64,000 nt of DNA from Lactuca virosa (GCA_928212115.1 CAKMRJ010005745.1:74306629-74370628); one strand, 5' to 3'; numbered from the stretch's first letter, positions 11,337 to 24,366 are shown. The notes: generated from the letters alone by a model not told the origin. Program-made: numbers and translations.

Positions 11337-14252
11337 CTAGGATGAAGGTTTGACCTTTCCCTTCTACAAAAAAAAAAATAAAGATCATTAAATGTTAAAA
11401 GAAGGAAAAATATTATCGCTACAAATGTAATTCATGACATTAAGAAACACATACCGTACGTATAACAATACCATGACAATCAGTACGAAAATAATCATTT
11501 TCCTTCTGCAACTCAAGTGTGTCTACACGTGGCAATATATTATCATTCTGAGGAACTACAGTACTAAATTCTTCATCTACATCTTCATATGTATCTCTGT
11601 AATTTTTGGGAGGTGTATTGAACACGATAGACATTTTTTGATCGAGTGGGTCTGTGACATAAAATACTTGTTGTGCTTGTGAGGCCAATATGAAGGGATC
11701 ACCTTTATGGCCTAATCTTTTTAGTTCAACTAGTGTATACCCCAATTTATCCCTTTTAACCCCATTTCTATTGTCAACCCAGTCACACATGAAAATTGGA
11801 ATTCGCTTAAAATGATAATCTAGTACCCATATCTCTTGTAAAACACCATGATAAGTGTTTTTGGCATATGTTACAACTTCTTTACTGATGTGTGTGTCAG
11901 TTGCAACGACACTAACCCCACTGTTTTTGTAAACTTTACCTTCACGAGCTTTTGTACGAAAAGTATATCCATTGATAGCATATATATCGTATTTAATAAT
12001 GTTCTTATTGGGTCAATGTGAAATCCATCTCAGTGTCTCTGTTATACTTTCTCTACAGCCCCCTAACTCTCTCTCTACCTGAATTGTAATTAGATAATGA
12101 ATTTAAGATATAAAGAAATACATAACAAAAAACACAACATATATGAAATGAATATATCTCCTTTCGTAACCAATGACCAAATGTATTACTGTGCTCTTGT
12201 TCTAGCTGTGCCTTTCGTTTAGTAGGGTGTTGATGTTGCAAAAAATCCAAGTGTCGTCTGTCAATACGTTAATGTTAATATTATAACAAAAAAAACATAC
12301 ATGTAAAAAAACTTACTTGATATACGGGAGTACTTCAGATGTATTGTGCAATACAAAGAAATGTGTTTTTCTGAATAGTTCGGCGGAAACTTCTACCGAT
12401 TTAGCAGCTGATAGAGGACTACCGTCCGTAATAGAACTACTATCTACACCTATTTGAATTCCACATGTGTTATGATTTTCAGGGGGAATACCAAATTGTC
12501 GACATGCATAAAATCTATACAATGTGGAATCAAATTGTCGCGCCAATACCTTAGCTGTCTATACCATATATTGAATTTCTTCCAGTATGTATTATTTTGC
12601 TGGCCCACATCTGAAGTACCCACTTTCTGTGATTTTCTCTTTTTTTTATTTATCTTCCCACCTCTTCCACTTGTAGATTGTTGGATTTCTGCCTCCTTGC
12701 CCTTAGACACCTTTCCCCATTTATTAATTATAAATTTGACCCTGTTATATACTTCCTCCCCATTCATAGGTTCTGGAGAGGGTGAGAACTCTTGTTGTCC
12801 ATTGAATGCCTTTTTTGTCTTCTGAACGGGTGATCATGCGGTAGAAATCGTCTATGACCAACATAACTCTGCTTTTTCGATCCAGTGAGTCTAATGCATT
12901 GTTTCTTCGGCACACACAACACAACCTTGAAATCCGCTGTATGGACAACCACTTAATGTACCTAGAGCAGGATAATCATTAATAGTCCATAACACTACTG
13001 CACGTAGTTTAAACTGCTCTTGTGCATATGCATCGTATGTTCAACTCCAATATCAAATAATAATTGCAAATCATCAATAAAAGCTGCTAGGAACACATCA
13101 ATATCGTTTCCTGGTGTTCCCGAAATCAATAAAGAAAGCATGATGAACTTTCTCTTCATACACAACCATGGTGGAAGGTTGTAAATGACAGTTAAAATAG
13201 GCCACACACTATGACTCCTATTTCCTCTATTCACATCGACCCCGTCAGCCGAAATGCCTAGCCGCAAATTTCTTGGCTCGCTAGCAAAGTCAGGATATTT
13301 GTCATCAATGGCAGCCCATGCTGGTGAATCAGCTGGGTGACTTAAAACACCAATATCCACCTTTCTGTCTGTTGCGTGCCATGTTAAATCTTTTGCAGTA
13401 GTCTTAGACTGAAAAATTCTTTTCAAGCGCGGAATAATTGGAAAGTACCACAAAACTTTTGCAGGAATATTTTTGTAAATTTTATTTTTTTGATCATCGA
13501 CCTTCCATCTTGATTTACCACAAGTAGGACATGCTTCCATGTCTGTGTATTCGTTTCTGTAAAGTATACAGTTGTTGGCACATGCATGTATCTTAGTATA
13601 CCCTAAACCCATTGCCTTGAACGCTTTTTTGGCCTCGAATGTACTACTGTACATTTCGTTACCTTCTGGTAACATATTTTTGATCAAAACCAATAATTCT
13701 GTCTAGCACTTATCTGATACTCCATACTTACTCTTTAAGCTGAGTAATTGTATGACTGCAGATAATTTTGTGAAATTAGGACACCCTTTATATAGGGCTT
13801 CCCGGCATCTTCAATCAGTTCTCTAAACTTCTCAGGGTTCCCAATAAAATTTTCTTTTACAGCTTCCACCATCTCTACTGTTTCTGCAGCATCTGCTGGC
13901 ATTTCTGTGTTCATGGTCGTCGAATCAACAACGTATGACGTGTCCATGTCAAAATTATGTTCATATATATACTTTCTGGGTGGTTGCTCTGTTTCTCCAT
14001 GCTTATTCCAATTCGTGTATGTTTGATCAATTCCATTCCTGAATAGGTGATCATCTACCATATCCACCGAATGAGATATGTGGTTTACACATTTGACACA
14101 TGGACATGGAATTCTTATCTTTTTTTTTTGGTATCTACAACATCCATATTTTTAGAAATCTTGTAATTATGTACTGCATATTTCAAAAATTATGCAACAC
14201 CCTTTACATACGTTTCTGATGTTCTGTAGGCTCCCATCCAAGACTTATCCAT
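11337..14252 (-). pseudogene. CACTA (En/Spm) Tnp2-type transposase, unit A copy, broken
   Basis: Relic of the main CACTA transposase. The start at 14252 reads MDKSWM, then the Transpos_assoc domain with IPCPC. A stop follows about 20 codons in, and an A-run shifts the frame. About 13690-12480 is the Tnp2/Transposase_21 core: ACPTCGKSRW, IPRLKRIF, WHATDRKVDIG, RLGISADGVDV, YNLPPWLCMKRK, DIDVFLAAFIDDL, ending near IDFMHV. After that most of the DUF4218 region is missing, with a remnant at 12313-12546. About 12053-12250 is a linker, and 11440-11790 is DUF4216 (FMCDWVDNRNGVKRDKLGYT, DPFILASQAQQVFYVTDP). The last exon seems to stop at 11337. This copy has an extra 1-bp loss near 13036 that splits a frame open in B and C. 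Confidence 0.87.
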
Positions 14253-14675
14253 ATTCAGTTTATAACAACATCAACAAGCAATATATGTTTCCTGTTCATT
14301 GAAGCATTTTAACAAACAGTTGGTGTGCATAAACGAAAAAGATCACATTACAATTAAATCCAATAACTGGAAACCAAATACTTGTTAATTGAAGAATATA
14401 TAATGAAACATGACCAAACGAAATAACAAAGATTAATATTCCGAAGCTAATTGTTTTTTATGTCCCTGTATAAATTAAGGTAGTATGTGTACCTGAATGA
14501 ATTTCATGTTGAAGTATCAATTCGTGGTTGAAGTATAAACGTAGTTGCAATGCGTTTGTATTAAGAAGAGAGTGATTCGATGGGAATGCATATAGTCTAA
14601 AAATTCATATCTACGCAATAGGTGTGGATGATCAAGGATATATCGAGAAAAAACAAAAAAAAAGAGAAAAAAATT
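14253..14675. other. Spacer upstream of Tnp2, unit A
   Basis: AT-rich sequence with no gene seen. It lies upstream of the Tnp2 start and downstream, in the - strand sense, of the tRNA-like segment. It could be the Tnp2 leader or the body of a SINE headed by that segment. Confidence 0.35.
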
Positions 14676-14753
14676 GTTCCTAATGGGGTTCGAACCCATG
14701 ACATTCCAAAATATACCTTTAACTACATTTACACTTACCAACTGGGGTGTCTG
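14676..14753 (-). other. tRNA-like segment with box A and box B (SINE head or tRNA relic), unit A
   Basis: Read on the - strand it has CCCCAGTTGGTAAGTG, close to a pol III box A, and 40-odd bases later GGGTTCGAACCCC, a perfect box B/T-arm. The 3' side continues into a T-rich stretch. The two ends do not form an acceptor stem, so it is not a working tRNA. A tRNA-derived SINE head is the likeliest reading. In B and C the box B reads GGGTTTGAACCCC. Confidence 0.4.
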
Positions 14754-15057
14754 ACTGTTTGTAAGTGATTAGTTTACGAAACAAACATAACAATAAACTA
14801 AAAGAGTAACATTTGCCGAAAATACCCCTGCTTCCTATAGAACTGATCTAAGATAACCACATTTACCATCAATCATACTTTCCTCATTTGAGACAATATA
14901 CTTAACTGTGGTTGCACATTGTTTTTAATTACCCTTCACAATTGGAAATAAAAACAAATGACAAAAATACCCCTGATTCTTCTCACACTCTTATTGTTTA
15001 ATTGTAGTTATGCACATCATATATGTATCCAAGATAAACTTATTTTTTTTCTATCAA
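14754..15057. other. Spacer with repeated ATACCCCTG words, unit A
   Basis: No gene. AAAATACCCCTG occurs near 14825 and 14965, and variants recur in the duplicated block to the right and near 15725. Such words are common near plant transposon ends, but no terminal inverted repeat could be paired. The position where the Copia element sits in B and C is here as an empty site (around 15013-15018, CACATCATATATG). Confidence 0.4.
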
Positions 15058-15655
15058 TACTATGATGATGCATACCCTTAGATGATGTTTCCTTTTTCTT
15101 TTCATTATATATACTGAATGACCATTATACCCTTATATCTCAAACACAGTTTTAATGGGAAATTATAACATTTTCTTTCTTTTATGATAAAAACAATTAA
15201 TTGACGGATATACCCCTGCTTTAGCATAATCTCCATATGTTGATAACAAAAATGGGACAAACTAAATAATCTAACCAATAACTTACCTCTAAAGTGGAAA
15301 TAAGTTGAAAAGTACATTGCTTTGTTTACAAAACAATGCAGCAAAACAGGGACAATACTATGATGATGCATACCCTTAGATGATGTTTCCTTTTTCTTTT
15401 CATTATATATACTGAATGACCATTATACCCTTATATCTCAAACACAGTTTTAATGGGAAATTATAACATTTTCTTTCTTTTATGATAAAAACAATTAATT
15501 GACGAATATACCCCTGCTTTAGCATAATCTCCATATGTTGATAACAAACATGGGACAAACTAAATAATCTAACCAATAACTTACCTCTAAAGTGGAAATA
15601 AGTTGAAAAGTACATTGCTTTGTTTACAAAACAATGCAGCAAAACAGGGACAATA
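15058..15655. repeat. 299-bp direct tandem duplication, unit A
   Basis: Two adjacent copies, 15058-15356 and 15357-15655, each starting ACTATGATGATGCATACCC and ending GCAAAACAGGGACAAT. They differ at only a few bases. The frame open on the - strand in both copies resembles no known family and is probably not a gene. Confidence 0.92.
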
Positions 15656-15830
15656 CTGACTCAGTTATAAGTATGAAACACAATATAAATAACAACATAA
15701 AATTATAATTATAATGAATTCCCATTTTGCCCCTAAGACATTTATAATCAAAACAACATCATATTGCTTACAAAAAAGAGTTTCATATGTACTCTATATT
15801 AAACACAAAATGGAGTACAACATAGGTCCC

Positions 15831-16444
15831 CTACACTATATTTGTCCATGCTATCACATTCTCCTTCGCCATGTCCATTGCATCTTCCATTTTTTTTTCT
15901 CTTGGAATGGTCATGTTTAGCATATGCCTGATGTATGTTATTCCATCATCAACTGTTGCCATTGGGTGTTCTGTTACAAACAGATGAATAAGCTTCTCAA
16001 CCCTTTTGGATGGTGAGTTCGTCAAAAAGTAGGGGAATTGGTGTGACCTAACGATCATCTTGAAAGTTCCCAAACAATCATCTTGAAAGTTCCCAAACAA
16101 TCATCATTCAGAATTAGAATCATTGACAACCCACAGTTTTCTTCGGTTGGCATATGATACCAGTTACCCATAGTTGTATACCCCAAGCTTTTCGAAAAAC
16201 GACCAAGCATCTCCATGTTCAACAAATCGATGTTGACATATGAAATAAAGTTAACTTTTGTCGTTTGATACGACTTACCTGGATAGTCTGTAAAAAACCC
16301 GCCATGTACAACTCTAATGGTGAATCTCTTATCGTTTGCTTTCCCGTACTCTACTAATGGTGTGTTTTGCGGTGGTTCACTGCTTACACTCCATAGTTGG
16401 AACCTCGGATTTGCCCATGGATCAGCATTCATTTTTGTTTCCAT
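15831..16444 (-). pseudogene. MULE-type PB1-like N-terminal domain, unit A copy, broken
   Basis: Starts METKMNADPWANPRFQLW and carries RFTIRVVHGGFFTDYPG, then IDLLNMEMLGRFSKSLGYTT and NWYHMP. This is the PB1-like fold found at the N-terminus of many plant Mutator-type transposase proteins. Around 16040-16100 a short local duplication (about 24 bp, containing CTTGAAAGTTCCCAAAC) sits where about 57 bp present in unit C are missing, which breaks the frame. The matching MULE core lies far away at 5111-5930 on the same strand. Confidence 0.6.
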
Positions 16445-16812
16445 TGATCGTCGGAGTTGTTTTCACAGAGGAGGAGCAAATAATAGAATCTATCGTATGT
16501 TGGTAATGAAGATGTAAGAATGACGATTTTGATATAAGGGGAGGCTTTAAATGGATCGTCATTCGGAGCTAAAGGGACATCGACGTAGGCCATCACTTCC
16601 AATTAATAGCAGGCTACAGGGGAGGTACAATTTGAACGACGGCTGTGATAATGATTATCGATATTGTGTTATACATTAATATATTATTTACATTAATATA
16701 TGTAATATTAAATAAGTGTAACATCAATACTTGCTTTGTTTTTATTATTACCATACAAAATATAAATTTATATATAAAATAATTATAAATATATAAAATC
16801 ATTTTTTAAATT
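16445..16812. other. AT-rich spacer between the PB1-like ORF and the satellite, unit A
   Basis: Upstream side of the PB1-like ORF. It becomes extremely AT-rich at 16670-16810 (runs such as TTATATATAAAATAATTATA) and then passes straight into the satellite. Nothing else seen. Confidence 0.4.
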
Positions 16813-18872
16813 AATATGGGTATGGTTTCCACGTGGTCGGGTGTTGGTACGGGTTGACCAACATTAGGTCATGTAGGGGTGTTGGTAATGGTTTAGGACC
16901 AAATTGGGTTTCTAATACGGGTATGGGTTGCAGGTGGTCGGGTGTTGGTACGGGTTGACCATCATTAGGTCATGTAGGGGTGTTGGTAATGGTTTGGGAC
17001 CAAAATGGGTTTATAATATGGGTATGGGTTGCAAGTGCTCGGGTGTTGGTAATGGTTGACCATCCTTAGGTCATGTAGGGGTGTTGGTAATGGTTTGGGA
17101 CCAAATTGGGTTTCTAATACGGGTATGGGTTGCAGGTGGTCGGGTGTTGGAATGGTTGACCATCATTAGGTCATGTAGGGGTGTTGGTAATGGTTTGGGA
17201 CCAAATTGGGTTTCTAATACGGGTATGGGTTGCAGGTGGTCGGGTGTTGGTAATGGTTGACCATCATTAGGTCATGTAGGGATGTTGGTAATGTTTTGTG
17301 ACCAAAATGGGTTTATAATATGGGTATGGGTTGCAGGTGGTCGGGTGTTGGTACAGGTTGACCATCATTAGGTCATGTAGGGGTGTTGGTAATGGTTTGG
17401 GACCAAATTGGGTTTCTAATACGGGTATGGGTTGCAGGTGGTCGGGTGTTGGTAATGGTTGACCATCATTAGGTCATGTAGGGGTGTTGGTAATGGTTTA
17501 GGACCAAATTGGGTTTCTAATACGAGTATGGGTTGCAGGTGGTCGGGTGTTGGTAATGGTTTACCATCATTAGGTCATGTAGGGGTGTTGGTAATGGTTT
17601 GGGACCAAAATGGGTTTATAATATGGGTATGGGTTGCAGGTGGTCGGGTGTTGGTACGGGTTGACCATCATTAGGTCATTTAGGGGTGTTGGTAATGGTT
17701 TGGGACCAAATTGGGTTTCTAATACGGGTATGGGTTGCAGGTGGTCGGGTGTTGGTAATGGTTGGCCATCATTAGGTCGTGTAGGGGTGTTGGTAATGGT
17801 TTCAGACCAAAATGGGTTTATAATATGGGTATGGGTTGCAGGTGGTCAGGTGTTGGTACGAGTTGACCATCATTAGGTCATGTATGGGTGTTGTTAATGG
17901 TTTGGGACCAAAATGGGTTTATAATATGGGTATGGGTTGCAAGTGATCGGGTGTTGGTAATGGTTGACCATCCTTAGGTCATGTAGGGGTGTTGGTAATG
18001 GTTTGGGACCAAATTTGGTTTCTAATACGGGTATGGGTTGCAGGTGGTCGGGTGTTGGTAATGGTTGACCATCATTAGGTCATGTAGGGTGTTGGTAATG
18101 GTTTGGGACCAAAATGGGTTTATAATATGGGTATGGGTTGCAGGTGGTCGGGTGTTGGTAATGGTTGACCATCATTAGGTCATGTAGGGGTGTTGGTAAT
18201 GGTTTGGGACCAAAATGGGTTTCTAATATGGGTATGGGTTGCAGGTAGTCGGGTGTTGGTAATGGTTGACCATCATTAGGTCATGTAGGGGTGTCGGTAA
18301 TGGTTCGGGACCAAATTGGGTTTCTAATACGGGTATGGGTTGCAGGTGGTCGGGTGTTGGTAATGGTTGACCATCATTAGGTCATGTAGGGATGTTGGTA
18401 ATGGTTTGGGACCAAAATGGGTTTATAATATGGGTATGGGTTGCAGGTGGTCGGGTGTTGGTACGGGTTGACCATCATTAGGTCATGTAGGGGTGTTGGT
18501 AATGGTTAGGGACCAAAATGGGTTTATAATATGGGTATGTGTTGCAAGTTCTCGGGTGTTGGTAATGGTTGACCATCCTTAAGTCATGTAGGGGTGTTGG
18601 TAATGGTTTGGGACCATATTGGGTTTCTAATACGGGTATGGGTTGCAGGTGGTTGGGTGTTGGTAATGGTTGACCATCATTAGGTCATGTAGGGGTGTTG
18701 GTAATGGTTTGGGACCAAAATAGGTTTATAATATGGGTATGGGTTGCAGGTGGTCGGGTGTTGGTACGGGTTGACCATCATTAGGTCATGTAGGGGTGTT
18801 GGTAATGGTTTGGGACCAAAATGGGTTTGTAATATGGGTACGGGTTTAGGACCGAAATGGGTTTATAGTAGG
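16813..18872. repeat. 101-bp satellite array spanning the A/B unit junction
   Basis: About 20 monomers of about 101 bp. The CTAATACGGG type (a) and TAATATGGG type (b) are interspersed, often but not strictly alternating, so there is no clean 202-bp higher-order repeat. Base 18003 is equivalent to base 1 of the window. Open frames at 17459-17876 only reflect the repeat, since 101 is not a multiple of three. Confidence 0.96.
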
Positions 18873-19748
18873 TGTATGGATTTTTTTTTCTTACTTAATA
18901 TAAAATAAAATAAAAAATCTTAACAAAGTGTTCACACGGAAAAATTAGTACGCTAACTAGACCTTATTCTTATTTTCGTTTTATTATACTATTATCCCAT
19001 TGTATATACATAATTGAATGTTCAATATTTTTCATTTCCAATAGTGATATAGTTGTACCCTAACGTAAAATTGTTAATTTACAAGGACCAAAGTTGTAAC
19101 ATTTCTATTTTTATCTAATAACTCGTAATAATGTTTCAAAAGCCAGAACATGTTTCCAAACCACGATTTACGCTTCTCATCGTATGAGTTCACTATCAGA
19201 TCAAAATTTGGAAAAATATTGAATTCGTCAATCAAAATTAAGCAAATATAATGGGAGGCAAACATTTTTTCCATTTTGTTTTGGGCTCCAAATCAACGCG
19301 GGAAGTATTCATCTATCTCACCGCCAAAACTATGAAGATCAATCCATCAGATGAAGGAAAATCCGGTAAATTTGGTAACCGCCCTCAAATTAGGACGTAC
19401 TAACAATGTATTATTTAAAAGACTTTGATTTTTTCAACCATTGTGTGGTTTTTCTCTAGGTTATATCGATCTCAGTTGGATTATATTTCAGTTCATCATT
19501 CGGCAACATTCATCACGCATTTCTACTGTAAGTATATTCTCTGTATATGGTGTCAATGTTATTGATTGTATTGATTAGGGGATTATACATAAAACATAAA
19601 TTTTTTGATTCTTCATATTACTATGCTTGTTGCACACCAACTGTTCGATGAAATGTGTATGTGAAATTTTGTATGTAATATAAGTTTGTCATACTTTTTA
19701 TTAAACATACAAATAATCAAACTTAATTCATATGTTTCATGTCAACAG
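18873..19748 (+). other. AT-rich spacer and leader/intron of the CACTA accessory gene, unit B
   Basis: Same content as 863-1745, with a donor GTAAGT at about 19528 and an acceptor AG at 19747-19748. No gene of its own. Confidence 0.5.
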
Positions 19749-19755
19749 AAGAATC

Positions 19756-22413
19756 ATGGAGGTGAACAAGGAACAACATGAGGATATGCCTGACTATGAT
19801 ATGGAATATGAGCAAGATGATGGAACACAATTTTATGAATCGGACACAGAAAATGGTGAAAATAATGACAATGACTACAATAGCCATTCAGATTCGGAAG
19901 AAGAAATGCAAAGCAAAGTTCCTACAAGGTCACCTAGGAAGAGGGGACTGACTCGATTGCCAAAGCTGAAGACCGAGTATGTCAATTCTGGTGGTAGAAA
20001 AAAACGTGTGAAGTTTGATGAATTTGGTAAGTTTACAGGGAAGAATAATGCAGTGTTTGTTAGTTATTTGGGAGATCTTGTCCGCGAGAAGGTGGGATTA
20101 AGTGCTCTTTGCTGGACGAAAGTAAAACCGGAAGTGAAGGACAAACTTTAGGAAGAGATTACAGTAAATATTTTTTTCACTTTTTTTAACTGCATCTCAT
20201 ATTTTATTTAGAAATCATGTATTAAATACTAACAAATTCATTATTGTTTCATTTTAGCGCTATTTTAAAGTTGATGAAACTGGAAAAAGATTTGTGATGA
20301 ATAGGCTTGGTATCCTTCTACGAAACTTCAGAAGGAAATTGTATGCAGCTTACATCAAGCCACATCTAGGGAATTCCAAAAAGCTTGGAGAAGTCCCTGT
20401 TCGATATCGGGCAATAATTACTGAAAAAGATGATTGGAACAAATTTGTGACATATACGCAATCTGAGGAGTTTAATGTTACAACTTTTTCCCAAAACTTC
20501 TTCATTCATTTATCATAAAATTACCAAAAAGTGTTTGACAAATCTTTTTTTTTTAGACAGGTTGTGTCACAAAAGACAGTCAAAGCGCGCAAGATGTCAA
20601 AGTACGCTCATCGGATGGGACGAGGGGGGTATACTACTCTTAGGCGGAAGTTGGTAAGCTTTGTTTTTAGCTATATGATCCATTATATTACCTTCATAGT
20701 ATGCTACTTAACAGAATTTTATTTTATATTGTTTACAATTTAATTTTTTTTATCAAGATTGAAGAGAAAGTGATTTCAAAGGAAGAAATGCCCCCAAGGT
20801 CAATTATGTGGTGTAAAGGACGTGAAAGTAAAGGAGTATTTAAGGATGAAGATGTTAAACTCATGGCGGATAAACTAGTAACTTCAATAAACTTTTTTAT
20901 TACTATTACTATAAAGATTTTAATCAGTTTTATTAGGACAATAATTATTAATATTTTGTGTGCTAGATGGAACAAGAAAAGCAGATAAAAGGACAAGTTA
21001 ATGTTGAACCAGGCACGGATGCCATGACATTAGTTTTTGGCAAGGAAAAGGGAGGATTTTTAAAGGGTGTCGGCACAGGAGTCACTTACAACAGATATTT
21101 CAATGTTCCTCCAGCAAAGGATCATCTAAGGAAGAAATTAAAGATCTTAAAGTTGCACTGCATAATGGAAAACTTGAGCTTGAGAAAAAAAAGATGTTGA
21201 ACTCAAGGCTTTGTCTACAAAGGTTAATGAACAAGATCAAACACTAAAGCTAGTTTTGGCTCATCTTAATGCAAAAGGAGCTGACTTTCAAAATCTGTCT
21301 CATACTGTTGTAAGTAATCTTATTAACAACATGTATTTTCAATGTTACTTGTAAATTGCATTTTTTTAGACATTTTCCATGTTTCTTTATATTTGCTAGG
21401 GTATTTCAAGTGACAAGATTGTTGAAAGTAGTGAAACAACTCCTGTTAGTCTCAAAACCAAGCAACCATCAGAACCTGTAACACCAGTATGTTATCATTT
21501 TATAAGATAATCATTTATATACTTTTTTTTATACTAATTTCTGTTTTTTCACTTGGGACTTTAATTTATTTAGGTTATTGCAAAACCCACAAAGAAACAA
21601 GTTCAAAGCAACTCTACAACTGCAACTCCCGATACACAATTGATTTCCATGAAATCTGCAACAGTAGTTTATACTTACTTTACAGTTTTCAACACTTTTA
21701 ATTTATCTTTTATATTAAAATATAATTTTACATATATGTCTTAAACCTTTATATTAGGTAAATACAAAACCCACCAGAAAAGCTGTTGACTCTAAGACTG
21801 CCACTATCAATCCTGACATACCAACAGTTTCAGCAAATAAACCCCTTCACCAGGTAAGTGTTTTTTACATGTTGAATATACATTTCTGTCTTTTTTTTCT
21901 GATTCTAATATTACTTATCATTGTAGCCAATCAAGTGTACTCTATCACATCCGTATAAAAGGAACATCGTTGCTCGTGGTACAATTCACTTATCATCAGA
22001 AAGACAATTTATTCATGGAGTTCCTCTACAAGATGATTGCTATAAAGTTTCCATTGATGAAGTGGTAATAAAACAAGCATTTCTACCCCATAAAACTGGA
22101 GAATTCACATTAGTTGAGGATGCATATAAAAGTTTTGTTCCATGGCCAAAATACCTTGTGCAACCCGAGTCAAAGGTTTGTTTAATTATGTTCACTACTT
22201 TCTGCATTACACTTTATTTTCTTCATTAAGTAGTATACTAAGGTTTTGATGTACTCTATTTTTTTTGTTTCAATGTTGTTGTTATAGGTACCAGAAATTA
22301 TATCACATCAAGAACATCAACATCAAAACTCAAAGAAAAGGAAACCAACTTACATCTCATCGAATGCCCTTCTCAAGAAGACAAGGAGTAATACAAATAA
22401 GAATAATGCCTAG
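19756..22413 (+). pseudogene. CACTA accessory protein gene, Transposase_24 type, unit B copy
   Basis: The most complete copy of the three in exon content. It keeps the two exons that A has lost: 20561-20653 (QKTVKARKMSKYAHRMGRGG) and 20758-20877 (EEMPPRSIMWCKGRESKGVF). The coiled-coil exon starts at 20967 (MEQEKQIKGQVNVEPGTDAM), and the C-terminal GVPL / FVPWPKYLV block and the stop at 22411-22413 are present. It carries the same TAG for Trp as A and C (20149-20151). It also has a 1-base loss near 21111 and two extra A in the A-run near 21187, both frameshifting the coiled coil. Confidence 0.83.
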
Positions 22414-23016
22414 TTATGTTTAGGTTTTGGTTTATGATGTGTTTGATTTTTTTACCATTATTTAAATTCTTGAAATTAGAACAAATTTTTTTTTTGGTAT
22501 TTTAATTAGGAATTTAATGTATGGATTTGGATTTTAATTATTAGTAATATCAAATTATGAATTTTACTTTTGTTTCATATTGTTGGGTTTGGTTACTTTA
22601 ATTTAAATTATTTTGATGTGTCTAAAATTGTATAAAAAGTAACAATAAATATTAAATTAAAGAGGCTTTAATATAAATTTGGCCATGCTTTATTGGTTTT
22701 CAATGTCTCTATAATTATACAATGGTTACTTTACATCATTTTTTAACGTGTGGCAAAATGGTTAACAATAGATACCATAATTGATTGTTGTTGTGACGAA
22801 ATACTAGCAAATCGTCACTTATAAATTTAATTATATGTGTTCATTTACCTAACATGGTAATGTTCACCGTAATTATATGTATCTAAAATATACCCAATAG
22901 TCTTATTACGATACCGAATAGTCCTTAATTTTAACAAAATGTGTGTCTTTATAATACCGAATAGTCCTTAATTTTAACAAAATGTATGTCTTTATAATAC
23001 TTATGATTGTATTCCT
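22414..23016. other. AT-rich CACTA flank with 43-bp tandem duplication, unit B
   Basis: Copy of 4508-5110. The 43-bp direct repeat starts at 22911 and 22954. No gene. Confidence 0.4.
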
Positions 23017-23836
23017 CTAGATTTTCCATATTACATGAACTATTCCTTGATGTTTATCTGAAATAACACACAATTGTCTGTTTTGAGCAACAAAACGTCT
23101 AAACTGATACAAAAACCAACTCCAACTATGTGTAGTTTCCTCGTCAACAATGGTATAAGAAACTTGTAATATATTATTGTTGGCATATTTTATGATAACA
23201 GTAAGCATTTTACCTTTGTACGAACCTCTCAAATGACAAGCATCAATGGAAATAAAAGGTCGACATAGATGAAATGCATTAATTGCAGGTCCAAAAGCCC
23301 AAAAAATATACTTAAATGTTGCCACACTTGATGGGCCATTTGGATTATGAAACCATTTCACGACAATATTAGGATTTGAAGTTTGCAAAGTCGCAATGTA
23401 CTTGGGTAACTCTACAAAGTTACTTTCCCAAGTTCCATAAATATTCTCTACGACTTTTCTCTTATCATGCCTTCCAATAAGAAACATCAACATTTAGACT
23501 ATTTTTAATATCTGCCTATATATGTTTCACTGGATAAGCAATATCTTTTTCAATTGAGTGGATGATTAGTTGCAGAGTTTAGACTTATGTTGTCATTGCC
23601 TCTACAGGATCCGAAATAATTGTGTGCATCCACCCAACGTGTGATCTTCCACATATGATGGTTTTTCTTTTTCATTGCACGAACATACCATGCACATTGC
23701 ACTGTATATGGGTCAGTATTAGAACTTACTTCTTCACCGCCAAGAGTCTTACACTTTGCTATCCAAAAACTACTTTTACTTTCGCAAACCTTAAACTCTC
23801 TATTTTGGTTGATCGATCAAAGTCTTACTGCCTTTC
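23017..23836 (-). pseudogene. MULE transposase fragment, unit B
   Basis: Copy of 5111-5930, with one visible replacement (Arg to Lys at residue 11 of the open part). It keeps the first and second acidic motifs (IDACHLRGSYKG, ISDKHQG) and the same truncation. Non-functional. Confidence 0.8.
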
Positions 23837-24366
23837 GCAAACCATACACTCTCATTTGATCCTTGCAATCTTTTTATTGTCATCTTTGCCACCCCAGAGG
23901 TACCAAAGATGGATTTGACAAAGAGGCACCTGCCTCCAATGAAACGCCTTAATCTTTCATTTTGAGAGTTTAATTAGCTTTGAATAACTCAATGATGGAG
24001 TTCCAAGCCTTCACTCTAGTCATATTCTCTCGACATATTCTCTCCTATAGGTAACCCAAATAAGAGTAATGATATCTAAATACAAGAGAGTAATGAAATG
24101 AACGATTGAAAATAAAGTGAGAGTGATGTAGCTAACATACAACAAAGTAATGAAATAAGCGAGTACATGATTTAATTTATTATTCAAAAATGAGTAATCT
24201 AAATACAATTTTCAAAATTCCAGTCACACAAATACATATTTAATCGCCAAAATACATACTTAGCTCAATAAATACCAAAAAGCCATATGAATAAACCAAT
24301 AACAATATATGTGAAACAAAAGGACTTATATGAAAAAAATGTTTAAAAATCATATACAACTTTCAA
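23837..24366. other. Spacer downstream of the peroxidase, unit B
   Basis: Copy of 5931-6460. It presumably includes the peroxidase 3' untranslated region. Nothing else seen. Confidence 0.4.

Noticed and set aside
12454..12825. + strand frame opposite the Tnp2 core
   Set aside because: Antisense shadow of the transposase relic.
14676..14753. Functional tRNA gene
   Set aside because: No acceptor stem can be formed and there is no clear anticodon arm.
15105..15642. Two near-identical small proteins encoded in the direct duplication
   Set aside because: Repetition comes from the DNA duplication. Cys/His/Phe-rich composition fits chance translation of AT-rich DNA.
17459..17876. Overlapping open frames in the satellite with repeated words like VGNGLGPNWVSN
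   Set aside because: The monomer length of about 101 is not a multiple of three, so frames rotate. The frames exist only because the repeat has few stops.
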